NCBI RefSeq assembly: GCF_026191915.1
Contig: NZ_JAIMBY010000004.1
Location: 1-64,000, forward strand
Direction: 5' to 3'
Length of the DNA: 64,000 nt
Source: Acidiphilium sp. PA
Lineage (GTDB): Bacteria; Pseudomonadota; Alphaproteobacteria; Acetobacterales; Acetobacteraceae
The notes below the pieces were generated by a model. It saw only the letters and a program-made list of their open reading frames with translations. It was not told the origin of the DNA and did no database searches. The translations under genes and the position numbers were made by a program. Below, piece by piece: positions 1 to 7,847 of the stretch (position 1 is its first letter; every line of letters starts with the position of its first letter).

Positions 1-539
1 AGGCGGCCTTTGTCACGAGGCTTCGACCCGGTCGGTTGCCCAACAGAGCCGCTCGTCAGCTTCCGGATCAAATCGACAACTTTCCGGATGGAACCTTCCT
101 CCATAGATGATGCACGCCTTCGAGGCGCACTCTTGCCGGCGTCATAGCCGCGGATGCCGCCGCTCTCGGTCGTCTTGACGCTCTGACTATCGATCACGGC
201 GGCTGTCGGGCTCGCTTCGCGGCCAGCCCGCTCGCGGTCGAGCATAACCAGGTGGTGGTTGATCCGCTCCCAGGTACCGTCGTCGCGGAACCGTGCAAAC
301 CAGCGATAAACCGTGGGGGCGGGCGGGAAATCCTTGGGCAGCAGGCTCCAAGCGATGCCGCCGCGCAGGACGTATAATATCGCATTGACGATCTGTCGCA
401 TCTCCCACTTGCGCGGGCAGCCGCACGAACGCGGGGGAGGCAAAAACGGTGAAAGGATCGCCCACTCTGCATCGGTGACGTCACTTCCATAACGTAGGCC
501 TGCGCGGCTATGCTGCGCGCGGGTGGTCGGCGTCCACAT
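1..539 (-). pseudogene. IS5-family transposase, 5' part with aberrant tail
   Basis: The frame starts at ATG 539 and stays open to the window edge. It gives an N-terminus MWTPTTRAQHSRAGLRYGSD, then a DUF4096-like segment with WAILSPFLPPPR, RKWEMRQIVNAILYVLRGG and FPPAPTVYRWFARFRDDGTW, as in IS5 transposases. The first catalytic aspartate lies in AAVIDSQSVKTTESGG (about residues 116-131). After GGIRGYDAGK, where the family normally continues with a Lys/Arg-rich KGRKRHI block, the sequence switches to an unrelated SAPRRRASSMEEG run. This points to a recombination or deletion event, so the gene is probably inactive. The far part is outside the window. Confidence 0.6.
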
Positions 540-640
540 GTGATCTCCAACAAGGCTTCGAACACCTGCATGGAATCACATCGGGTCCGGCCATCCAACC
601 CCGCGCCGAAAACGTTCCGCGTTGATTCCGAAATGGCCTC
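1..640 (-). mobile_element. IS5-family insertion sequence, partial
   Basis: A transposase reading frame runs leftwards from 539. The likely element terminus is at 640, where the minus strand reads GAGGCCATTTCGGAATC, starting with GAG as ends of the IS1031-type subgroup do. The other terminus is not in the window and the 3' part of the transposase looks rearranged, so this is either a remnant or a copy cut by the window edge. The terminus call is an inference from one end only. Confidence 0.55.
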
Positions 641-1354
641 TGAGCCTGAGCATTGACACATGATGCGCTGGGCCATCCGGCCCAACAATTCAACCCCTTT
701 ATTCGCTTACACGCATCCTCGTAGGGTTTGATAAAGCACCCACTCAATTGTGCCCTTGTTTACTTGACAGATGCTCCATACAGATGTAGAAGTACAATAC
801 ACATTCTTAAATCTTCCTGTATCCCATTAGGCTTTGCGCTTTAGCTGCAAAACAAAGATAACGTACATACTTTTTTAATTGATTTCTCTGAGTTAATGCA
901 TACGTAGATGTGTGGTGAGAAGCTTTTAATTCCCTAATAGCATTTAAAGGAAGCGGACGATGATATCTCATCTTTCTCGCACGAGCGTGTTGGTAGAACG
1001 CGGATTGAGGTTGACACGGAACGCTCGCCGGTTTCAGCGACACCATCGGTCTCCGCCCCCGCCGGGCAAGCCATTGAAACGGCGGGGCCGTGTGCTGGGT
1101 AGCAAATATTTGTGTTCGCTGATTTGTATCCGGCAAAGTCTTCTCGCGCGGCACCGGAAAAATTTGGCTTCGAACAGTCGAAAGCGGACCCCGCATAAAA
1201 ATTCGTTTGGGCAGCGACGACGCAGCCCACGGCGTCGCTCACCCCATCGATCATCGCGAATGGATGGAGATGGCAGAGGCGAAGACCCTAAAAAACAGAC
1301 ACCAGGGATCCGACCTAAATATAGCTTGGTTGAAGTTAAGCCTGTGACGTCACT
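641..1354. other. Intergenic region with no convincing gene
   Basis: About 710 bases between the IS end and the AlpA-like gene. Several open frames exist on both strands, but they are Arg/Pro-rich or low-complexity, mutually overlapping, and match no family I know. The left half is AT-rich and the right half is GC-richer, which suggests a junction of different origins. I see no clear promoter or terminator. Confidence 0.5.
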
Positions 1355-1621
1355 ATGACTATCAACCATCAGTCGAACAGCGAGATTCTCGACTATACTG
1401 CACTCGCGAGCCGTTGGTCGGTCAGCCCAGGCAGCCTGAAAAATATTTTCAGCCGAGAGCCGGAAATTCTTCCCCGTCCAATCTGGCTGCCAGGTTGTCG
1501 CGGACCCCGGTGGCGGCTCCAAGACATACTTGCGTTCGAATGCGGATCGCTCAAACCTGTGCGCATTGCTGCCACGTTTAAAATAAAACGGAAGCGGGGT
1601 CGGCCTAAAATACTCATTTGA
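1355..1621 (+). CDS. AlpA-like helix-turn-helix protein
   Basis: This 88-residue protein has one recognisable segment, DYTALASRWSVSPGSLKN (about residues 13-30), followed by PRPIWLPGCRGPRWRLQDI. That is the arrangement of AlpA/excisionase-type winged helix-turn-helix proteins: helix, recognition helix, then a wing ending in W/R followed by a D-I/V helix. Such proteins bind DNA next to phage or island recombination and mobilization genes. The C-terminus is basic (KIKRKRGRPK). It lies 126 bases before the relaxase start on the same strand, so autoregulation or control of mobilization is plausible. No good ribosome site is seen at the ATG. The assignment rests on motif shape only. Confidence 0.55.
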   Translation: MTINHQSNSEILDYTALASRWSVSPGSLKNIFSREPEILPRPIWLPGCRGPRWRLQDILAFECGSLKPVRIAATFKIKRKRGRPKILI

Positions 1622-1654
1622 TGCGACGATCAATTAACGTGCTTCGTTACCGCA

Positions 1655-1735
1655 TTACCACAGTTGCACGTGGTAAATATAAAAAGGACTTATCGCCTTC
1701 TTCTTGATGGTTTATTCTATCATTACCATGGTAAT
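1655..1735. promoter_or_regulatory. TTACCA/TGGTAA palindromes upstream of relaxase
   Basis: Two inverted repeats share the same half-site. The first is TTACCAC at 1655-1661 with GTGGTAA at 1670-1676, leaving an 8-base loop. The second is the perfect 14-bp palindrome ATTACCATGGTAAT at 1722-1735. Both lie between the AlpA-like gene and the relaxase start at 1748, where MobV-type systems usually keep oriT or the operators controlling mobilization. The function is inferred; the repeats themselves are exact. Confidence 0.5.
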
Positions 1736-1747
1736 AGGGTTTATAAG

Positions 1748-3667
1748 ATGATTTGGCGTTGTTTTTTGAGAGTAATACCGCTTACCCGTGAGGCACTGGC
1801 GAGGAGTGCTGCTCATGTTGAGCGTCGAGCTGTCGAAGCTGACGTCAATATTGATAACTCAAGAACAATTCTAAACAGGTTTCTTCTCGGAAGCGGCTCA
1901 ATCGAGTCGGACTGCCAGAAGACTCTTGCAGGTTATAAGAACGAACGGACAGGCAAAAGCCCAAGCCCGATTGTAGGAGAGTTTGTACTTTCTGCTTCAG
2001 CGGACTTTTTCTCAGAAAGATTTCATAATTGGCAAACCGATCCAGTTGTGCTCAACGATTGGATTACGAGGAACAGAGATTTCATGTCTCGCTGTTACGG
2101 TGACAACCTCATCGAAATGGCCTTACATTTGGACGAAGAGTCGCCGCATTTCCACGCTTTTGTGGTCCCACTTGTTCTTCGAACCTACGTATCGACAAAT
2201 AAAAATACAAAAGAACAGATTAAGACGCAGAAGAAAGTAATAAGCTATGGAACGTTATTTACGGATCGATACAGTGCCCTGGGCCAAGCACGTCAAGCAG
2301 GTACTAGCGAAGATACAAAACTTGGAAAAATACAGTCGGCATATGCAGAGGCGATGGAGCCCTTAGGTCTCGCCCGTGGGATCAGAAAATCCACAAAAAC
2401 AAATAAATCCCCAAAAAAATATCGTCAAGATATTCAAAGCGCCCCATACGCACCGTTAGAATTTCCCGCGGATTTAAGAAAGTTAGAAAAAATAACTTTA
2501 AATGACGTTATTTGTAACAAAATACCGGAAAAAAATGCTCGTAATGCTGATGTTTTTGCCGGTTTAACGTCTACTCTCGATTCGATGCTACTCCACATTA
2601 ATAAAACTAACTCGTTGTTACACGAGAACGCTCACCTAAATCAAGAGGTAATGCGTTTAACTCGCGATCTCATGCGAGAATCTAGTATGAATCATAACCT
2701 AGTCGTAGCGACTCGTAAACAAAAGAATCTTGATATTCAATTTAACACGATAACGTATGATCACTTATCTGAAAAATTTGATATAGGTGCCGACGTTCAT
2801 CAAAGGGTCGTGAAAATACTAGAGAGTCAACATAAATGTCTAATACAATATATATCACTTGCTTATGAGGGCTCAGGCCTCACGGTTTTTGATGCTATCT
2901 GTCTGTTGTTCGAGTATTTCCCTGACATAGCACCTTTGGCGGTCCAACGTTTTGCGTCCCAGATTGCTACCGGAATTCTATCGCAACACCCTCAAAATTT
3001 TCCACAGAGAAACTTGACACCAACCGAAATACGTGCAGGGGCTTGCATCCGTAAGCAATTCGAATCTCTTGGTTTAATAAATTGCCGTATCGTTTTATCA
3101 CGCCATTGCAAGGGAACTGGCAAGCCAAATGAGACGGAGACAATAATTCGTCACGATGCGCTGCAACAATATTATCGGCTGGACCAACTAAATTCAATTG
3201 TGCCATTTCTGTTATATCAAAATCGCAATGGCTATAACATAGGCTTTATACCCGAGGGTGGGATAATGGCCTACTCTGGATGCGTTGAGACAAGCGAGAT
3301 CATGTATCAAAAATTTGAAGAGATAGGGTTCCCGCCATCACTTGTATTGGATCTTGGTAACGATCGCCTCAAAGTGATATCGAAATTTGCTGAGGGTAAC
3401 GACATAACGGCCTTGCTAAAGCATTATCCAGGGTTGTTTATGCCGGTGTCTGAAGAGGCGCCTATACCAATGGCTGGATTTGTTTGGCTCGAGGTCGGGA
3501 GCGATCCTACACCTCCAGCCACGACGATACAAGAATTCATTGGCAATGTGATCGGTACGAGGTACGCACAAGATGTGAGGTCGGCTAATCCATCAGTTCA
3601 GAAAAATTCGATGGAAGGGAGCCAAACGCGCACGATCACGAACATTCCATCTCGCCCCAAACCGTGA
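1748..3667 (+). CDS. MobV-type relaxase with C-terminal primase-like domain
   Basis: This would nick oriT and pilot single-stranded DNA during mobilization. The N-terminus FLRVIPLTREALARSAAHVERR and NIDNSRTILN match motif I of Pre/MobV proteins. HLDEESPHFHAFVVPL (about residues 130-145) matches motif III, the HxDExxPHxH metal site. A coiled-coil-like middle follows. Residues about 450-575 resemble the RepB-type primase fold of RSF1010 RepB', with CIRKQFESLGL, a VPFLLYQNRNGYNIGFIPEG block and a VLDLGNDRLKVI block, but the acidic pair expected after the GxIxIxP strand is replaced by AYSGC. I chose ATG 1748 over 1664 because it puts the family N-terminus at the start. The gene is AT-rich, indicating transfer. 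Confidence 0.75.
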   Translation: MIWRCFLRVIPLTREALARSAAHVERRAVEADVNIDNSRTILNRFLLGSGSIESDCQKTLAGYKNERTGKSPSPIVGEFVLSASADFFSERFHNWQTDPVVLNDWITRNRDFMSRCYGDNLIEMALHLDEESPHFHAFVVPLVLRTYVSTNKNTKEQIKTQKKVISYGTLFTDRYSALGQARQAGTSEDTKLGKIQSAYAEAMEPLGLARGIRKSTKTNKSPKKYRQDIQSAPYAPLEFPADLRKLEKITLNDVICNKIPEKNARNADVFAGLTSTLDSMLLHINKTNSLLHENAHLNQEVMRLTRDLMRESSMNHNLVVATRKQKNLDIQFNTITYDHLSEKFDIGADVHQRVVKILESQHKCLIQYISLAYEGSGLTVFDAICLLFEYFPDIAPLAVQRFASQIATGILSQHPQNFPQRNLTPTEIRAGACIRKQFESLGLINCRIVLSRHCKGTGKPNETETIIRHDALQQYYRLDQLNSIVPFLLYQNRNGYNIGFIPEGGIMAYSGCVETSEIMYQKFEEIGFPPSLVLDLGNDRLKVISKFAEGNDITALLKHYPGLFMPVSEEAPIPMAGFVWLEVGSDPTPPATTIQEFIGNVIGTRYAQDVRSANPSVQKNSMEGSQTRTITNIPSRPKP

Positions 3668-4147
3668 TGAAAATTAACACTGATGTCCCGGCTTTTTTGT
3701 AATACCACAGGGTTGCGTAAATTACGACAGTGCAAGAGTGCGATCAATAGGCCATACAGGGCAATCGCACTTGGATTTTATGGCTCACGGCCGCCATTCG
3801 TGGACGATTTTTTGCTGCTGTGAGGCGATTAGATGCCTATAAAACTCTCGTAAGGCTTCAAACTCGTCCGTAGCGTTTCAAATGCGGGTCCCCTGATAGG
3901 CCATACATCATCCCTCGCTCGTCGGACGAGATGATGGTATCGTATTTGCAAAAAATATTTGGCACTTTCTATGCTGCAGATTTCCACTACACGGAAACCA
4001 ACAACGATCGAACCCGCAAGAAGTCGGGGGTGAGCATCGTATGAGGCTGGTGCCGCCAGGGAATAACACTGAGGACCCGACTCTCTGCTCCCGATCAGCG
4101 CAGTGCGAGACCCGGATCGCGGCGACATCCAGCCTACTTTGCACAAT
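3668..4147. other. Intergenic region between convergent relaxase and ATPase genes
   Basis: About 480 bases without a convincing gene. A hairpin at 3737-3771 has the perfect 8-bp arms AGTGCGAT and ATCGCACT around a 19-base loop. ATAGGCCATACA occurs twice, about 150 bases apart (in the hairpin loop and near 3895). The hairpin could act as a bidirectional terminator, but it is not followed by a proper T-run. Open frames here have no recognisable features. Confidence 0.45.
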
Positions 4148-5071
4148 CTACGACAAGGGGCGTCCGCGCACCTCACGGTCCCGGCACTCTAGGACCCCAA
4201 TGATAAGGCGTCGCAAACCGCGCATCGAGCCGGTTCGCCACGTGTTTGCAACGGCATCCAGTTCGAACTGCGCGAGCGGCGCAATCCAATTGGTACGCAT
4301 CCCCTGCGAGCGAGCAATGTCGTGGAGGATTGACCGGACCAGTATCGGCAGATGGTCGTGAGTCGGTGCCGGAAACCGCACGATGCGGCAACGATCGATG
4401 AACGGTGCCGGTAAGGAATCAATGTCGTTGGATGTGAACATCCAGTTGAGGTAGCTGAGGTCGACACCGACTTCGGCGCACGGGTCATGCCAGGATTTGG
4501 ATGTCACTGGATCGAGCATCCCAAGTAAAGTGTCAATTATATTGCCGTTTTGGCGCCCGGTACCTGTCTTCTCGATTTCATCGAGAATAAGTAGAACATT
4601 GGCCCTTTCAGCGGCGCAGATTGCGTTCACGGGGACAGCGGCGTCGCAAATTGACCAACGCCGATTTGAGCCACCAAACATGCTATCACTGATACCGCCG
4701 CAGCCTATAACGCGCGGGGCGAGCCCGAGAGTTTTGCCAAGCGCGCTGGCGAAGCTGGTCTTCCCAACCCCTGGATTTCCGACAAGCAGAGTCGGGCTCA
4801 TCGCGACGACCCGGTTGTGCGACATCATCGTGATGTCGTTGAGAATACTGTCGATTACCTGCTCAGCGTGCGGCCACTTTCTCATCATTTTAGATCGGAC
4901 CCTCGAAAGATCAGGGATCGTAGTGAGGAACAATTTCTCCCCGATGTTGAGCTCCCACAGCGCCATCGGGTCATCGAAGCGCGAAGCCCGTCGTGCATGA
5001 TGAGGGATTACAACGACGCTTGGACGAGGTGGCGGCAGCTCATTGTTTAGGAAAAGTTCGTTGTCAGACAT
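4148..5071 (-). CDS. Lon-type AAA ATPase lacking protease domain
   Basis: The protein has about 307 residues from the chosen start. It carries Walker A GNPGVGKT (about 96-103), Walker B LLILDEIEK (about 158-166), sensor-1 TSND and an arginine in PFIDRCRIVRFP. The block GGISDSMFGGSNRRW and the late VDLSYLNWMFTSNDIDSLP correspond to the AAA module of Lon, but the N-terminal Lon domain and the C-terminal Ser-Lys protease are both absent. It is therefore a stand-alone remodelling ATPase whose substrate cannot be told. I placed the start at ATG 5071 because GAAAGG lies just upstream; 5107 is also open. The nuclease-like gene lies 260 bases upstream on the same strand, so the two may work together. 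Confidence 0.7.
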   Translation of the reverse strand: MSDNELFLNNELPPPRPSVVVIPHHARRASRFDDPMALWELNIGEKLFLTTIPDLSRVRSKMMRKWPHAEQVIDSILNDITMMSHNRVVAMSPTLLVGNPGVGKTSFASALGKTLGLAPRVIGCGGISDSMFGGSNRRWSICDAAVPVNAICAAERANVLLILDEIEKTGTGRQNGNIIDTLLGMLDPVTSKSWHDPCAEVGVDLSYLNWMFTSNDIDSLPAPFIDRCRIVRFPAPTHDHLPILVRSILHDIARSQGMRTNWIAPLAQFELDAVANTWRTGSMRGLRRLIIGVLECRDREVRGRPLS

Positions 5072-5331
5072 TTCGAATATGCCTTTCGCGCGGTCGCATT
5101 GCCGCATCTAGGCCGGTCCGCTCAATGAGAGGACACAGCCATAAAAATTGAAGATATTTGGATTAGCGGAGACTAGGAGTCTGTCGGAGTTAACCGAAAT
5201 CTACGACTTTTTTGGTATTATACATCTTATGTATTACGGATTACGCAATTAAATGACGATATTAACGCGACATCAATGCAGTGATTGCGTAAAATCCTTA
5301 AGTCCGACGGGCTGCTAGCGATGCGTTACCG

Positions 5332-5988
5332 CTACCGGAGCGGGCGCCCGTGAACAAACGGTCGCTGCTGACCCGGCACGAGCCCACTGTTTTTGAACGC
5401 GCGTAATGCCGTTTGCCAACTTGTCAGTTCAATCGCCGGCGCCAACATCGATGCTTGCTTGACCGACGCGCGCTCGATCGGCGCAATCCGGAACAGGACC
5501 CGGTCGATCGGCAGCGCAACCAACGCGGCGATGTCAAAATCGCCGCGTTCGTAACGGAACGTCCCTGAAGCCGAACTCGAGCATCCTCGCTTCAGAATCC
5601 AGTGGTAGGCACGGTCCTTCAATCGATTTGTTGTCTTGACTTGAATCCTGGCGTGCCCGCCATCCGCCAAATCTACACTCAAGTCATAGGGTGATCCCGG
5701 CATCGCCTGCTGGGTTGGGAAACCCCACGCGAGGAGACGAGAAGTGGCAAGGCTAGCACCAGCTTCACCAATCATGATCGCATGTGAGTAGGATTGGCTT
5801 ATCCGGCCATTCCCTCGCTGGCCGACATCGGGGCCATCCGGCCCAGCGCAGGTGTCAATCATGAGGCGAAGCAGGGGTGGAATGTCCGCATCCCCACGCA
5901 AACTCGGATCGCGTTGCTGAACAATTCCGCTTTCCCCGCTGTTCCGGCGCACCGAAGGGGTGTTATTCTCATCATCAGCTTCGAACAT
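5332..5988 (-). CDS. PD-(D/E)XK nuclease-like protein
   Basis: The frame gives up to 218 residues. The central part reads IGEAGASLATSRLLAWGF, then GSPYDLSVDLADGG, then ARIQVKTTNR. The E, D and Q-x-K spacing is the signature of the PD-(D/E)XK group that includes intron-associated endonucleases (PDDEXK_5-like), in which RIQVKT ends the core strand. It would cut DNA with a divalent metal. The first about 70 residues look disordered and no Shine-Dalgarno was found, so internal starts at 5862 or 5775 are possible. It sits upstream of the Lon-type ATPase gene in the same direction within the island. A specific target or a defence role cannot be read from the sequence. Confidence 0.6.
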   Translation of the reverse strand: MFEADDENNTPSVRRNSGESGIVQQRDPSLRGDADIPPLLRLMIDTCAGPDGPDVGQRGNGRISQSYSHAIMIGEAGASLATSRLLAWGFPTQQAMPGSPYDLSVDLADGGHARIQVKTTNRLKDRAYHWILKRGCSSSASGTFRYERGDFDIAALVALPIDRVLFRIAPIERASVKQASMLAPAIELTSWQTALRAFKNSGLVPGQQRPFVHGRPLR

Positions 5989-6208
5989 GTGTTAGGTCCA
6001 CAGTTTGAGGTCAGGCTGGGCGAGGTGTTGGAAGCACCTTGTCCAGCCGAATTTCGCCGGTCATTCCGGCCGCCAATTTTCATGAAACTTCGAGAATATT
6101 ATCCCGAGGACGTGTGCCGCGCTCAGTCAGCGTAATGGGCTGAGGATCTTCGTTATAGCGAGCTCGCTTGCCGTCGTCAAGCATTTAATATAATATCAGT
6201 CATTAAAT

Positions 6209-6214
6209 GGAGGG
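6209..6214 (+). promoter_or_regulatory. Ribosome binding site fixing the XRE start
   Basis: GGAGGG lies 5 bases before ATG 6219. An earlier in-frame ATG at 6207 overlaps this Shine-Dalgarno sequence and therefore cannot use it. Confidence 0.7.
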
Positions 6215-6218
6215 ATTC

Positions 6219-6464
6219 ATGATCACAGGCGTACAGATTCGGGCGGCCCGCGGGATCACTCGGTGGTCAACGGCCGAACTCGCGGCGCGTGCGCAGATCG
6301 CGCGATCAACAGTCATTCGCGCTGAAGGTTATGACGGCGCCCCGGCCATCACGAGGGCAAACCTGACCGCGATGCAGACTGCGTTGGAAGCGGCAGGCGT
6401 ATATTTCGGAGATGGTGGCACGGTGGGGTATCATCCGGACGTCAGTTGCACGGATAGCGATTGA
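6219..6464 (+). CDS. Small XRE-family helix-turn-helix regulator
   Basis: This 81-residue protein consists of one DNA-binding domain: MITGVQIRAARGITRWSTAE, then ELAARAQIARSTVIRAEGYDG, then NLTAMQTALEAAGVYFGDGG. That is the common short alphaproteobacterial XRE protein in which Q-I-R-A-A-R begins helix 1 and ALEAAGV-F ends the domain. It probably represses its own promoter and neighbouring island genes. It is divergent from the nuclease-like gene and convergent with the integrase. The start is set by the GGAGGG at 6209. Confidence 0.8.
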   Translation: MITGVQIRAARGITRWSTAELAARAQIARSTVIRAEGYDGAPAITRANLTAMQTALEAAGVYFGDGGTVGYHPDVSCTDSD

Positions 6465-6539
6465 TTTGTTGCTTTTGTGAAACCCCGGCTGATCAACCCT
6501 TCATTTAGAAATCCGGGTAGGGCGAAGGCTGCAAATCCC

Positions 6540-7580
6540 TCATCCGCCTCGACGCTTGCCATCCAATCGGTCTGCGAGATGACCTGCGCGCAAATGGGTG
6601 TATCGGCTCAGCATCGCCAATGTCTTGTGGCCGGTGATCCGCGCGATCTCCATCTCGCTCAAGTCGGTTTTCTCGAATAACCGCGATACGGCCTCATGGC
6701 GAAGATCATGGAACCGCAAATCTTTGATCGCCGCACGAACGCAGATTCGGTCAAAGGCCCGCGTAATGGAATGCGGATCGATATCGACACCCCATACCCA
6801 GCCGTCGATGCGTTGCACCACGCCCCGCAAAATCTCCACCGCTACCTTAGATAAAGGTACCGATCGGGCCGTTCCGTTTTTGGTCTCTGGCAGGTGGATC
6901 GTGCGTCCCGAAAGGTCGACGAAGTCCCATCGCATTGATGCTATCTCGCCGCGGCGCATGCCCGTCGCCAATGCCAGCGCAATAATGCTTGCCATGCGGA
7001 TCGCCTTCGATGTGCGCTCATATTCCGATGCGGCCACACCGATGCGCTCCTCTTCTCCCGCACCAAGTCGGCGTGAACGGCCTTCCGGCGCGCGAGGGCG
7101 GCGCATCGCCAAGACTGGATTGCCGCGCGGCAGCACGATCCGCCACTCTTGCATGGCGACGCTGAAAGCATGGCTCAAGACGGTCAATTCGCGGTTCACC
7201 GTTGCCGGTGCGACCTCACGCAATCGGTCGTCCCGATACTGCGCTAGGTCGGCGCCCGTAAGTACCGCCAATGGTCGCCGCACGATCGGATGTCGTAGGA
7301 TTACGGCTATTTTTGAGAGTTCAGCCGCGGCGCCGCGTTTGGTCGGCGTCACATCGGAGCGATACCGGTCAAGTAACTCATTCAGTGTCGTGCGCTCGGC
7401 CTCGCTGAAATCGACAAACATGCCCTTGTCCATGTCTGCCTCTATCGAACGTGACCAGATCATCGCTTCCGACTTTTGCCGAAACGTCCGAACCTGCGGC
7501 GGATGACCCCGTCGGCGGATCTGCGCGCGGTACCCGATTACATTGCCGTCACTGTCCTTACGCGCGGAGATCGATGCCAT
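6540..7580 (-). CDS. Tyrosine recombinase (phage-type integrase)
   Basis: The protein has 346 residues, normal for island integrases. An N-terminal arm-binding region (GYRAQIRRRGHPPQVRTF) is followed by a core-binding domain and the catalytic domain. Catalytic residues visible are Arg in TGMRRGEIASM, Lys in LPETKNGTARSVPL, HxxR in FHDLRHEA, His in ITGHKT and the nucleophilic Tyr in LSRYTHL near residue 327. It would integrate and excise the island by recombining attP with the tRNA-Val 3' end, which lies 143 bases upstream of its start on the same strand. No excisionase other than the AlpA-like protein is evident. Confidence 0.93.
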   Translation of the reverse strand: MASISARKDSDGNVIGYRAQIRRRGHPPQVRTFRQKSEAMIWSRSIEADMDKGMFVDFSEAERTTLNELLDRYRSDVTPTKRGAAAELSKIAVILRHPIVRRPLAVLTGADLAQYRDDRLREVAPATVNRELTVLSHAFSVAMQEWRIVLPRGNPVLAMRRPRAPEGRSRRLGAGEEERIGVAASEYERTSKAIRMASIIALALATGMRRGEIASMRWDFVDLSGRTIHLPETKNGTARSVPLSKVAVEILRGVVQRIDGWVWGVDIDPHSITRAFDRICVRAAIKDLRFHDLRHEAVSRLFEKTDLSEMEIARITGHKTLAMLSRYTHLRAGHLADRLDGKRRGG

Positions 7581-7723
7581 GAACCCATTGTGCCGATCTT
7601 CGAACCGGCGACAAGGGGGACGCGTCGACCCGAAGTGGGACGAAATTGGGACGAAAATTCAGTGAACCAAACTAAGGCGGGGCCAGATTTCCTCATAAGT
7701 GATTGGACCCACTTCGGAAAATC

Positions 7724-7798
7724 TGGTGGGCGCGACAGGGATTGAACCTGTGACCCCCGCCATGTCAAGGCGATGCTCTACCGCTGAGCTACGCGCCC
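7724..7798 (-). tRNA. tRNA-Val(GAC)
   Basis: The 75 bases fold as a standard cloverleaf: acceptor GGGCGCG paired with CGCGCCC, D-stem GCTC/GAGC, anticodon loop TTGACAT (anticodon GAC), T-arm ACAGG-TTCAATC-CCTGT, discriminator A and an encoded CCA. The 3' end faces the island integrase, marking it as the probable integration site. The gene is complete, so the integrated element restored the 3' end. Confidence 0.96.
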
Positions 7799-7847
7799 AC
7801 TTGATTGCGCGGTCATAGCTTCGGTCGCGCGGATACGCAAGCCGGGA

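Larger units (their letters stand above)
1..7723. mobile_element. tRNA-Val-integrated mobilizable island (one end)
   Basis: The island abuts the 3' end of an intact tRNA-Val gene and begins with a tyrosine integrase transcribed away from the tRNA. Further in are an XRE regulator, a nuclease-like gene, a Lon-type AAA ATPase, a MobV-type relaxase, an AlpA-like HTH gene and an IS5-family fragment. Base composition is clearly more AT-rich than the flanking metabolic genes, most strikingly in the relaxase gene. I saw no second copy of the tRNA 3' end inside the window, so the distal attachment site is probably left of position 1. An integrative mobilizable element fits best, because there is a relaxase but no visible type IV secretion genes; a complete ICE extending leftwards is the alternative. 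Confidence 0.75.

Noticed and set aside
960-1358. Plus-strand open frame of 132 codons upstream of the AlpA-like gene
   Set aside because: Composition is Arg/Ser/Pro-rich with no domain, no ribosome site, and frames on the other strand are just as long.
3829-4176. Minus-strand open frame downstream of the Lon-type ATPase
   Set aside because: Overlaps the ATPase end out of frame and has no recognisable motif or ribosome site.
1-7000. Second attachment site matching the tRNA-Val 3' end
   Set aside because: No copy of the last about 20 bases of the tRNA gene was seen inside the island segment; it is expected beyond the window.
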